Shown: positions 57,328 to 64,000 of the stretch, one piece after another | How positions within the stretch are numbered: position 1 is the first letter of the stretch | Layout of the letters: the number at the start of each line of letters is the position of its first letter | Assembly: GCA_029059935.1 (NCBI GenBank) | Contig: JAIDUZ010000017.1 | Location: 1-64,000, forward strand | From: Alistipes sp. | GTDB lineage: Bacteria > Bacteroidota > Bacteroidia > Bacteroidales > Rikenellaceae | DNA length: 64,000 nt | Direction: 5' to 3' | Made by a program: the position numbers and the translations under genes | Notes under the pieces: model-generated | What the model saw: the letters and a program-made list of their open reading frames with translations, nothing else | Databases searched by the model: none | What the model was told of the DNA's origin: nothing

Positions 57328-57899
57328 CCTCCCGCTTCGACCATCCCCGGTTGGGTCCGGTGACCTTGGCGCAGTCGCCGCAGGCCCGGCGCATAGCCAT
57401 CCGGGTGCGGCCCTCGGGCGACGTGCGGGTGTCGTTTCCGCGCGGGGTTTCGCAGCAGCGGGCGCTGGCTTTTCTCGACGCCAAGGCCGCCTGGGTCGAA
57501 AGCACCCGCCGGCGTCTCGCAGCTCGGTGCGTCGCGCTTCCGCCTGCTTTGCCGCCCGAGGAGGAGAAAGCCCGTGTGGAGCAGTTGCGCCGTGCCGCCA
57601 AGGCCGACCTGCCTGCCCGCATCGAGCGGCTCTCCCGACAGACAGGGCTGAAATTCGGGAAACTCTCCGTCCGCGCCGCCCGCACCAAGTGGGGGAGTTG
57701 TTCCGTAAACGGCAATATCTCGCTGAGCCTCTTTCTGATGACGCTGCCCGAACACCTGCGCGACTTCGTCATCATTCACGAGCTCTGCCATACCGTCCAC
57801 CACAACCATTCGCCCCGGTTTCACGCGTTGGTCGACTTCCACGTCGGCGGATGCGAGAAAGCCCTCGTCCGCGAGTTGAGGGCCTTTTCGATTCGTTGA
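57324..57899 (+). CDS. YgjP-type zinc metallopeptidase-like protein
   Basis: A 191-residue YgjP/DUF45 protein with the zinc motif IIHELCHTVHHNHS (HExxH) preceded by KWGSCSVNGNISLS, as in the WLM/SprT-like gluzincin group. The third ligand is probably within RFHALVDFH. Family members are poorly studied. Its start overlaps the DUF4153 stop (ATGA). A FISUMP fragment in the opposite orientation begins 16 bp after its stop codon. Confidence 0.92.
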   Translation: MTSRFDHPRLGPVTLAQSPQARRIAIRVRPSGDVRVSFPRGVSQQRALAFLDAKAAWVESTRRRLAARCVALPPALPPEEEKARVEQLRRAAKADLPARIERLSRQTGLKFGKLSVRAARTKWGSCSVNGNISLSLFLMTLPEHLRDFVIIHELCHTVHHNHSPRFHALVDFHVGGCEKALVRELRAFSIR

Positions 57900-57915
57900 A
57901 AGCAGCCGGCAGATG

Positions 57916-58158
57916 CTGGACGCAGCGCACGGAGAAACCGTAGGCACGGCCGCTGTTGTCCAATGGTTTCACGTTCTCCGCGTGGCACCAAAGGTCGCTT
58001 GCTCCGGGCAGCTCCGTGGAGGCGGGGGACGACGTCCACGACGTCATGATCGTGCCGACATTGACCAAGGCTCCCGTCTCACGGAAGCGGTAACCCGCAG
58101 CAGGCGTTCTGTAGCAATCGCTGGTTTGAATGCCGCAGAGAGGGAACAAACAATGCAC
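57916..58158 (-). pseudogene. Truncated FISUMP-domain 3' end, cassette D
   Basis: An open frame for the last 75 or so residues of a FISUMP domain with a different interior from A and C: TPAAGYRFRETGALVNVG, TSWTSSPAS, LWCHAENVKPLDNSG, then the constant RAYGFSVRCVQHL. It uses the same leader, tccctctctgcggcattc, near its 5' end. No stop codon of its own: on the minus strand the frame continues into the antisense of the YgjP gene. No N-terminal domain. Confidence 0.78.
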
Positions 58159-58660
58159 AATTCAGAATGCACAATTAATCCTTTTCTGTGTAGATGGCTC
58201 GAAGAGTTGTGCGGGCCGCAGCCTCCCGGCGCGGAGGCCCGCAAGCGTGCCCCGCAAGCTGCGCCCGGCCCTTTGAAACAAAAGAGTAGATGCCAAGGTT
58301 GCAAACCTTGCGCCCGGGGCCGCCCCGTTAAGAACGGGGATTCGTAATGTTTGCTCGCAGTAGCAGGCGGAGACCCAAGAATAATTAAGGTCTTCGACCT
58401 TGCGCCCGGAGCCGGCTCGCATCGGAGATGCGACCCCCGCAGCCGGCCCGGGCGAGAACGTAGGAAACAGGTTCTTGCAACCTCACAACAAGCGTCATGT
58501 TGAACGAAGTGAAACATCTGTTCAGTCGATTCGATAAGATTAGATTCTTCGCTCTGCTCAGAATGACAAATTCGAATTTTTAATTGTGAATTTTGCATTT
58601 TGAATTGATAATCCGGCTCTGCGGCAGACTGGAATAGTCAACTACCCATCTCTCTTTCCG
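58159..58660. repeat. Composite repeat block 3, flanking part
   Basis: Joined to cassette D: a shortened family-2 copy (58211-58270), a ccccgttaagaacgggg hairpin (58323), a family-1 hairpin (58404-58453), the catgttgaacgaagtgaaac segment (58497), a gcagagcgaagaatc-type element (complementary form at about 58540-58567), an aattgtgaatt stretch and ccggctctgcggcagactgg (about 58613). The gcggattgctgaatct tail module lies separately, near 58964-59030, behind a 300-bp insert. Confidence 0.75.
58404..58453. repeat. Nested hairpin repeat, family 1 (copy 8)
   Basis: Outer stem gcccggagccggct/agccggcccgggc, inner TCGCATC/GATGCGA with a GGA loop: a third version of the inner arm, still fully paired. 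Confidence 0.85.
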
Positions 58661-59234
58661 ACACTCGAAATCTTTCAAGTCGGGATTAAAAAATCCGCCC
58701 CGATGTCTGAGCCGTGAGCGGAGGAGGGACTAAAAGCGTCAGCGCAGGGGCCGGTTTGCTTGCAAACCCGCGAATAGGCGCCCGGAGCAGCGTTAGGCCC
58801 TCCGTAGCAGGCGAAGACAGTCGGAAGGAGAGGCTAACGGCGCTTCGCTTGTTTTCCTCCTCCTTGCATGGCATAGCTCACCTACGGTGGCTTTGCCCAT
58901 GCTGCGAGCGTCGGTTTTTCCGCCGCTTTTTGCCGGTACAAAAAGCGGCAAAACAAAGAGTAGCGGATTGCTGAATCTACCAAACCTCGCTGACGGCAGC
59001 CGTGGCCGCCGGCACTCCGGGTCGCAGGCTGCTTTCCGCGAAATCGAAAATGAATCGAAAGAAAATCGAAACGGCTTCGAAGAAAGCCGAATAAGTAAAA
59101 AAGGTGAAAGGTCGCTTCCTTTCACCTTTTGTTTCTTTGTTCCGTTCGGGCCGTCCGTTCATTTCTCCGGGGCGGCTTTTTCCCGCCCGGTCAGCGAATA
59201 TCTCTGTTCGGCAGCCCTCTCTCGGCCCGCCCGG
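58661..59234. other. Spacer downstream of the acyl-CoA ligase gene
   Basis: No gene seen. It contains the GC-rich stretch also present in reverse near 21740-21875, the detached tail module of block 3 (58964-59030), and a gtgaaagg/cctttcac pair (59103-59127). Nothing else recognisable. Confidence 0.55.
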
Positions 59235-60914
59235 TCAGCGGCCTTGTTTCTCCTGTTCGGCAGCCGGAGCCGCATTTCCGTTCTCCTTCTTGCCGCGGTT
59301 GTAGAGGAAGCGTTTGATTTTCTGCGTGGGCGTCTTCACGAACTCCTCTTTCTCTTCGACCACTTCCGAGATGCGCGAGAAGCGGCTGACCTTGGCGTTG
59401 ACGAAATCCATGATTTCCTTCTTGAGTTGTTCGGTCTTGGCTTCCCAGGCTTCTTTCTTGGTGTTCCATTCGTCGCGCCAGTCGTCTATCATGGCTTCGA
59501 TTTCGTCGCGGTTGAAGTGCACCAGGGCCACCAGGCGTCCTTCCTGTTCGGTGACGATCGAGTCGGCGATGCAGACGTGCGAGTTCAAGACGCTTTCGAT
59601 GTCTTCGGGGTAGATGTTTTCGCCGCCGGGGCCTACGATCATGTTTTTCAGACGTCCCTTGATGTAGAGCCAGCCGTCTTCGTCGAATTCGCCCAGGTCG
59701 CCCGTGCGGAACCAGCCGTCGGCGGTGAAGACTTCGGCCGTGGCTTCGGGGTTCTTGTAGTAGCCCAGCATGATGCTCGGGGTCTTGGCCACGATTTCGC
59801 CCTGCCGCGTCTCGGGGTTCACGTTTTCCAGCCGCAGCGTCACGCCCGGCGCCTGGGGGCCCGTCGAGCCCAGCCGCACCTGCGCGGGCGCGGCTCCGGC
59901 CAGCAGCGGCGCCGTCTCCGTCAGTCCGTAGCCGATGGCGTAGGGCACGCCCGATTCGAGCAGGAACTTCTCGGCTTCGCCGTCGAGTTTCGAGCCGCCG
60001 ATGCCCAGGAAGCGCAGACGCCGGCCGAAGAGCTTCATCAGTTTCTTGCCCGCCACACGGTGGAGGTAGCGGCGCGTGAAGCCGATGCGGTAGAGCAGGC
60101 GCCAGAAGCGGGTGGAGTTGAATTTGGCCAGCACCTGGTGGCGGTAGATTTTCTCGATGATCAGCGGTACGATAAGCATCACCGTGGGTCTTACGGCGCG
60201 CAGGGCCGGCATCAGGGCCGAGGCCGTGGGCGGACGGTCCATGTAGACCACGCGCGAACCCATCGAGAAGGGGTAAATCAGTCCTATCGAGCATTCGTAG
60301 GTGTGCGACAGGGGCAGTACCGAGAGGAAGACGTCGTTCGCGTCGATGGGGAATATCGACGACGAGAGCCGCACCTGGGCGCAGAGCGCCGCATGGGTGA
60401 GCATGACACCCTTGGGTTTCGACGTCGTGCCCGAGGTGTAGATGATGGCGGCCAGGTCGTCGGGCCGGGGTTCGGCCGGGGTTCCCTGGCCGTGGACATG
60501 TTGGGCGATGACGCCCAGGTTCTTGGTGCGGACCACTACGTTGAGCCGGTCGATGGTCTCCTTGGAGAGTTTGGTGAAGAGTTTGTCGGAGACCAGCAGG
60601 GCCTTGGCTTCGGAGTGGCTGATGATCATGTCGAGTTCTTCGCCCGAGAAGTCGGGGAGAATCGGCACCACCACCATGCCGGCCGAGACCACGGCGAAGT
60701 AGCAGATGCCCCAGTTGGGCATGCTGCTGCTCAGCAGGGCCACCTTGTCGCCGGCCGAGAGACCGGCTCCGGTGAGTATCTGTTGTACCTTTTCGATGCG
60801 GCGGCCCGCTTCGGCGTAGGTGACGTCGTCGCCCTCGAACATCGAGAATGCCGTGCGCGACGCGAATTGTTCCACGCTGTTGCGAACCAGTTCGCAAAGT
60901 GTATTGAATGTCAT
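59235..60914 (-). CDS. Long-chain acyl-CoA synthetase (AMP-forming)
   Basis: A 559-residue adenylate-forming enzyme. The P-loop signature IIYTSGTTSKPKGVMLTH is intact, YGLTETAP is the adenine-pocket motif, GWFRTGDLGEFDEDGWLYIKGR includes the hinge, and the catalytic Lys lies in the C-terminal TPTQKIKRFLYN. Activates fatty acids for phospholipid or other lipid use. Ends in a short Lys/Ala/Glu-rich tail. Start at the ATG 60914 (MTFNTLCEL). Single gene, divergent from queG. Confidence 0.93.
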   Translation of the reverse strand: MTFNTLCELVRNSVEQFASRTAFSMFEGDDVTYAEAGRRIEKVQQILTGAGLSAGDKVALLSSSMPNWGICYFAVVSAGMVVVPILPDFSGEELDMIISHSEAKALLVSDKLFTKLSKETIDRLNVVVRTKNLGVIAQHVHGQGTPAEPRPDDLAAIIYTSGTTSKPKGVMLTHAALCAQVRLSSSIFPIDANDVFLSVLPLSHTYECSIGLIYPFSMGSRVVYMDRPPTASALMPALRAVRPTVMLIVPLIIEKIYRHQVLAKFNSTRFWRLLYRIGFTRRYLHRVAGKKLMKLFGRRLRFLGIGGSKLDGEAEKFLLESGVPYAIGYGLTETAPLLAGAAPAQVRLGSTGPQAPGVTLRLENVNPETRQGEIVAKTPSIMLGYYKNPEATAEVFTADGWFRTGDLGEFDEDGWLYIKGRLKNMIVGPGGENIYPEDIESVLNSHVCIADSIVTEQEGRLVALVHFNRDEIEAMIDDWRDEWNTKKEAWEAKTEQLKKEIMDFVNAKVSRFSRISEVVEEKEEFVKTPTQKIKRFLYNRGKKENGNAAPAAEQEKQGR

Positions 60915-60991
60915 AACGTTACGCTTTTGGTGAATGCCCGCAGGCATGCAAAAGTTCGGTGCAAACTTACGAATTTCCGCTTAAAAATCAC

Positions 60992-60999
60992 TATTTTTG
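60992..60999 (+). promoter_or_regulatory. -7 box of queG
   Basis: TATTTTTG matches TAnnTTTG, 15 bp before the ATG. Confidence 0.5.
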
Positions 61000-61014
61000 G
61001 CGTAAAATATCATC

Positions 61015-61938
61015 ATGCTCGTCCGTCAGACCATCAAAAAACTTGCCGCCGAAGCGGGGTTCGACCTCTGCGGGGTGGCGCCGTGCCGCCATTTGGCCGA
61101 CAGCGAGCGGCGGTTCCGTGCGTGGCTGGCCGAGGGGCGCCAGGCTTCGCTGGGTTATATGGAGCGCAATGCCGAGAAGCGCTTCGACCCCCGGCTGTTG
61201 GTCGAGGGGGCCCGTACGGCGGTGGTCTGCGCCGTGGGCTACAAGAACCGCACGGGCGAGGGCTATCCGGCCGGCCACCGGGCCAAGGTGGCGTCGTATG
61301 CCTGCAACCGCGATTATCACACTACGATTCGGGAGATGTTGCTGCGGCTCTTCGACGGACTGAGGGCGCTCCATCCGCAGCTCGGCGGGCGGGCGTTCGT
61401 CGATACGGCCCCTTTGGCCGAGAAGCAGCTGGCCGTCGAGGCAGGGTTGGGTTGGATCGGGCAGCAGTCGCTGTTGGTAACGCCCCGGCTGGGTACCTAT
61501 GTGTTGTTGGGCGAACTGTTGCTGTGCGACGAGGCCGACAGCTACGATGCTCCGCTGGCGGGTGCCGGTTGCGGAAATTGCCGTGTTTGCGTCGATTCCT
61601 GCCCGACCGGAGCCGTCGGCCCTGACCGTACGATAGATGCCGGGCGCTGCATCTCGTGCCACACCATCGAGCGCGAGCCGGCCGCGGGAGTCGACCTCCA
61701 CGGGTGGATTTTCGGTTGCGACGAGTGCCAGAGCCGTTGTCCCTACAACCGGCGGGCGCCTCTCCATGTCCATCCGGCTTTCGACCCGCTTTTCGACCCG
61801 GCGGCCATGACGCCGGACGAGTGGCTCGGGCTGACCGACGGGGAGTTCGACCGCCGTTTCGGCGCCACGCCGCTCACCCGCAGCGGCCGGGAGCGTATCT
61901 GCCGCAATATCGGCAAAGAGAAAAAGCGACTTCCGTAG
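61015..61938 (+). CDS. queG: Epoxyqueuosine reductase QueG
   Basis: The cobalamin- and Fe-S-dependent enzyme of the last queuosine step in tRNA. The 307-residue protein has the N-terminal CGVAP region, ASYACNRDYHTTIREM, GLGWIGQQSLLVTPRLG and two cluster motifs, CGNCRVCVDSCPTGAV and CDECQSRCPYN, with the intervening CISCHTIE. Slightly short at the C-terminus (no HEAT repeats), as in many Bacteroidetes. A FISUMP fragment in reverse orientation starts 3 bp after its stop. It is the only obvious B12-dependent enzyme here; no cobalamin riboswitch precedes it. Confidence 0.96.
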   Translation: MLVRQTIKKLAAEAGFDLCGVAPCRHLADSERRFRAWLAEGRQASLGYMERNAEKRFDPRLLVEGARTAVVCAVGYKNRTGEGYPAGHRAKVASYACNRDYHTTIREMLLRLFDGLRALHPQLGGRAFVDTAPLAEKQLAVEAGLGWIGQQSLLVTPRLGTYVLLGELLLCDEADSYDAPLAGAGCGNCRVCVDSCPTGAVGPDRTIDAGRCISCHTIEREPAAGVDLHGWIFGCDECQSRCPYNRRAPLHVHPAFDPLFDPAAMTPDEWLGLTDGEFDRRFGATPLTRSGRERICRNIGKEKKRLP

Positions 61939-61941
61939 ATG

Positions 61942-62181
61942 CTGGACGCAGCGCACGGTAAGGGCGATCGCACGTCCCGAGAAGCCATTGAGGGGATTGA
62001 CGTTGCCTGAGTTGAAGTTCAGACCGCCCGGCGAGACGCTCCCGGATGCGTGGGGCGAGGAGGCCCAGGCGTACCCGTTCGCGCCGACGGCCGTCAAGGT
62101 GCCGTCCTCACGGTTGCGGTAGCCCGTAGCAGGATTCGGGCGCAATCGCTGGATTGAATGACGCAGAGAGGGAAAAATCAA
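61942..62181 (-). pseudogene. Truncated FISUMP-domain 3' end, cassette E
   Basis: The fourth FISUMP piece, again only the C-terminal 75 or so residues: PATGYRNREDGTLTAVG, YAWASSPHASGS, NSGNVNPLNGFSG, then a divergent RAIALTVRCVQHL. The leader reads tccctctctgcgtcattcaa. The 3' boundary lies 3 bp from the queG stop codon on the other strand, so the frame runs on antisense to queG. No N-terminal part and no promoter. Confidence 0.78.
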
Positions 62182-62494
62182 TTCACAATTCAGAATTTAC
62201 AATTCACAACTTCGCGATTTAGCGAGTGTAAAGCCGAACTTGTTCGGGCTTTGCCGAGCGGGAGCGATGATGGTGCAAGCCGAGAGTTATGCCGAACTTG
62301 TTCGGACATAACCAAGGCGCAGCCCATCCAAGGCGCAGCCAGAGTCAAGACCCCGTAGGGGGGGGATTGATTTAGAATTTGTCATTCTGAGCAGAGCGAA
62401 GAATCTAATCTTATCGAATCGACTGAACAGATATTTCACTTCGTTCAACATGACGCTTGTTGTGAGGCTGCAAGAACCTGTTTCCTGCGTTCTC

Positions 62495-62542
62495 GCCCGG
62501 GCCGGCTGGGGGGCGCACCAAAGGTGCGAGCCGGCCCCGGGC
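62495..62542. repeat. Nested hairpin repeat, family 1 (copy 9)
   Basis: Outer gcccgggccggct/agccggccccgggc, inner CGCACC/GGTGCG with an AAA loop, G-rich bulge on the 5' side. Confidence 0.85.
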
Positions 62543-62586
62543 GCAAGGTTTTCAACCTTGGCATCTGCTCTTCTGTTTCAAAGAGT

Positions 62587-62683
62587 CGGGCGCAGCCTGC
62601 GGGGCACGCCCGGCGACAGCCGGATGTTTGCGGGCCTCCGCGCCGGGAGGCTGCGGCCCGCCCCGTTAAGAACGGGGTTTTAT
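62587..62683. repeat. Family-2 GC-rich composite repeat (copy f, reverse)
   Basis: Full reverse copy ending in ccccgttaagaacgggg and then tttta, which in this orientation has the form of an intrinsic terminator (62661-62690). Confidence 0.8.
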
Positions 62684-62940
62684 TATTTTGCATGTCCCGC
62701 AACTCGCATCCTGCGCCCGCACGATTCTTCGAGCTACCCTTATAGAAAAAGGATTGATTTTGAATTTTGCATTCTGAATTGTGAATTGATAAACCGGCTC
62801 TGCGGCAGACTGGGATGCACAGCCGCTTTTTGCCGGCACCGGAAGCGGCGGCAAGGAGCGGCGGATTGCTGAATCTACGTGCCTCTCCGGCACAGACCGT
62901 GGTCTGGGCCGCTCCGGGCATGGGAAGTCGCTTTTCGCTC

Positions 62941-62974
62941 AAAAACGCAATCCCGACCTTCCGAAGGCCGGGAT
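62941..62974 (-). terminator. Intrinsic terminator of the TPR gene
   Basis: On the minus strand, the hairpin atcccggcctt/aaggtcgggat is followed by tgcgttttt, 26 bp downstream of the stop. Confidence 0.8.
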
Positions 62975-62999
62975 CGCAATATTAAAATAGGTGCAGGGC

Positions 63000-63938
63000 C
63001 TACTTCGTCAGTTCGGCCAGCGCGGCGGCAGCGTTCTGCACGGCCGGGCCTGCGGTCACCTGCTTGAAGGCGGCAACGGCCTGGGGCTTCATGTCGCGGG
63101 CGTTGTAGGCGGCGCCCAGCAGGTAGTACATCAGCGACTTGTCGGCTTCTTCGGTCTGCGCGGCGGCCGCAGCCTCGCCCAGTTCGATTACCTTGGCATA
63201 GTCTTTCTTGTTGGCATAGGCCTGCAGGCGTACGTTCTGGAACAGAGCGCTCGCAGGGTTCTTCTCCAGCTGGGCGTCGGCCATGGCGATGATGCCGTCG
63301 AAATCGCCGGCCTGCTGCATGCCGGCCACCTTGTTGTTGGTGTAGAGCGCCATCATCTCGTTGGCTTTGGCCACGTCTTCGGCATACTTCGGATTGGTCT
63401 TGGCCGCTACGGCTTCGTAAATCTCCATGCCCTCGGCGTAGCTGCCCATCTCACAGTAGCTCATGGCCAGGTTGAGGGCCATCGACGTGTTGTTGGGGTC
63501 GGCCTTGTAGCCTTTGGCGAAAATCTCGGCCGCCGTGGCGTAGTCCTTGTTGTTGAAGGCTTCGCCGCCTTGTCCCTGGTAGATTTTGGCCACCCAGCCG
63601 TTGGCCTTGGCCATCTGCTGCATGTCGCCGTAGAGTTCGGCCAGTTCGGCCGACTTGGAGAAGTTGTCGAGCGCCTCTTCGTAGTTCTTCGTGCGCATGG
63701 CCGCACCGCCCAGCATGTAGTAGCACTTGGGCAGCGTCGATTTGGCCGTGGCCACCATCGTGGCCGCATCGTCGAGGTCGATGCCCTGGTCGATGACCTG
63801 CTCGAACTTGGCGGCTGCCGTGGCGAAATCCTTGGCGCCGTATGCGGCCGCCGCTTCGTTGTAGACGGAGGTTACGTCCTGCGCCGAGAGCGACACGGTC
63901 GCCAGCAGCGCGATTGCCGAAACAAACAGTTTTTTCAT
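63000..63938 (-). CDS. Periplasmic tetratricopeptide-repeat protein
   Basis: A 312-residue exported protein: signal peptide MKKLFVSAIALLATVSLSAQ, then TPR units throughout (AAAAYGAKDFATAAAKFEQV, GAAMRTKNYEEALDNFSKSA, FNNKDYATAAEIFAKGYKAD, MALNLAMSYCEMGSYAEGME and AYNARDMKPQAVAAFKQV). Rich in Ala. TPR domains mediate protein-protein contact; no catalytic domain is present. Single gene with its own terminator; the promoter is probably at the window edge, where the plus strand reads gacaaaag (63993-64000). Confidence 0.9.
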   Translation of the reverse strand: MKKLFVSAIALLATVSLSAQDVTSVYNEAAAAYGAKDFATAAAKFEQVIDQGIDLDDAATMVATAKSTLPKCYYMLGGAAMRTKNYEEALDNFSKSAELAELYGDMQQMAKANGWVAKIYQGQGGEAFNNKDYATAAEIFAKGYKADPNNTSMALNLAMSYCEMGSYAEGMEIYEAVAAKTNPKYAEDVAKANEMMALYTNNKVAGMQQAGDFDGIIAMADAQLEKNPASALFQNVRLQAYANKKDYAKVIELGEAAAAAQTEEADKSLMYYLLGAAYNARDMKPQAVAAFKQVTAGPAVQNAAAALAELTK

Positions 63939-64000
63939 TATGAACAGTTTTTTGAAGTTCGTTGTTTTGCCGTCTTTCCGGACAGCGATGGAGACAAAAG

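Larger units (their letters stand above)
62182..62935. repeat. Composite repeat block 4, flanking part
   Basis: Joined to cassette E. It contains an aattcacaattcag stretch, a ccgaacttgttcgg segment (about 62234), a gaccccgtagggg hairpin (62349), a gagcagagcgaagaatc element (62387), a segment complementary to catgttgaacgaagtgaaac, a family-1 hairpin (62495-62542), a family-2 repeat (62587-62683), another aattgtgaatt stretch, then ccggctctgcggcagactgg (about 62794) and gcggattgctgaatct (about 62860). This is the most complete block in the window, about 1 kb with the cassette. Confidence 0.8.

Overview
The window looks like a chromosomal segment of a GC-rich member of the Bacteroidales, most likely an Alistipes-type Rikenellaceae. 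The grounds are recurrent Bacteroidetes -7 promoter boxes (TAnnTTTG), a NigD-like lipoprotein, type III glutamine synthetase, HU-like/SPOR, GSCFA, DUF2851 and DUF4153 proteins, SecA with a C-terminal zinc motif, and many fragments of the Fibrobacter succinogenes major paralogous (FISUMP) domain. The genus is inferred from gene content and composition only; there is no rRNA. I saw no transposase, integrase, phage structural gene or CRISPR array.

Layout. 1-403: 77-bp tandem repeats. 404-2530: small membrane protein and typA. 3.5-7.9 kb: aroB, convergent with a ruvB - ferredoxin/nitroreductase - malic enzyme operon. 8.6-14.6 kb: nigD-like, lgt - HU/SPOR - gtrA operon, histidine kinase, HTH/S24-like - ribE, then tRNA-Arg(CCG). 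16.3-26.5 kb: ispE, GSCFA protein, degenerate phosphatase, sufE-sufT-DUF2851, a cobalamin riboswitch with an orphan gene, U32 peptidase, polyprenyl synthase, ROK kinase. 28.5-35.5 kb: glnN, a small autoregulated-looking membrane protein/winged-helix operon, radical SAM, HxlR, SDR, secreted protein, deoxycytidylate deaminase. 35.5-43.1 kb: secA and a wza-wzz pair. 43.4-57.9 kb: uvrB, dnaG, smpB-HAD-tsaB, rmuC, rpe, an ABC-F ATPase, rlmB-DUF4153-YgjP peptidase. 59-64 kb: acyl-CoA ligase, queG, TPR protein.

The genes are mostly housekeeping: translation and ribosome care (typA, smpB, tsaB, rlmB, ABC-F, tRNA), replication and repair (dnaG, uvrB, ruvB, rmuC), envelope biogenesis and secretion (lgt, secA, wza/wzz), cofactor and isoprenoid synthesis (ribE, sufE/T, ispE, polyprenyl synthase, queG) and nitrogen assimilation (glnN).

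The unusual content lies between genes. Four composite repeat blocks (about 15.5-16.2, 26.9-28.0, 57.9-59.0 and 61.9-62.9 kb) each carry, at one end, an open-framed, N-terminally truncated 3' end of a FISUMP/C-type-lectin-like domain. Leader and terminal sequences are conserved and the interiors vary. Two of the blocks are near-identical inverted copies about 11 kb apart; the other two abut the stop codons of unrelated genes. The blocks and other spacers contain a family of nested hairpins whose inner arms change in a base-paired, compensatory way, plus a second family that carries terminator-like hairpins. My main hypothesis is that the FISUMP pieces are silent donor cassettes for diversifying a surface protein encoded elsewhere, or debris of such a system; the sequence alone cannot decide. 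Other points of interest are an orphan cobalamin riboswitch upstream of an unknown Cys-rich gene, paired palindromic operators at a winged-helix operon, apparently leaderless promoters, and a phosphatase-family protein that has lost most of its metal ligands.
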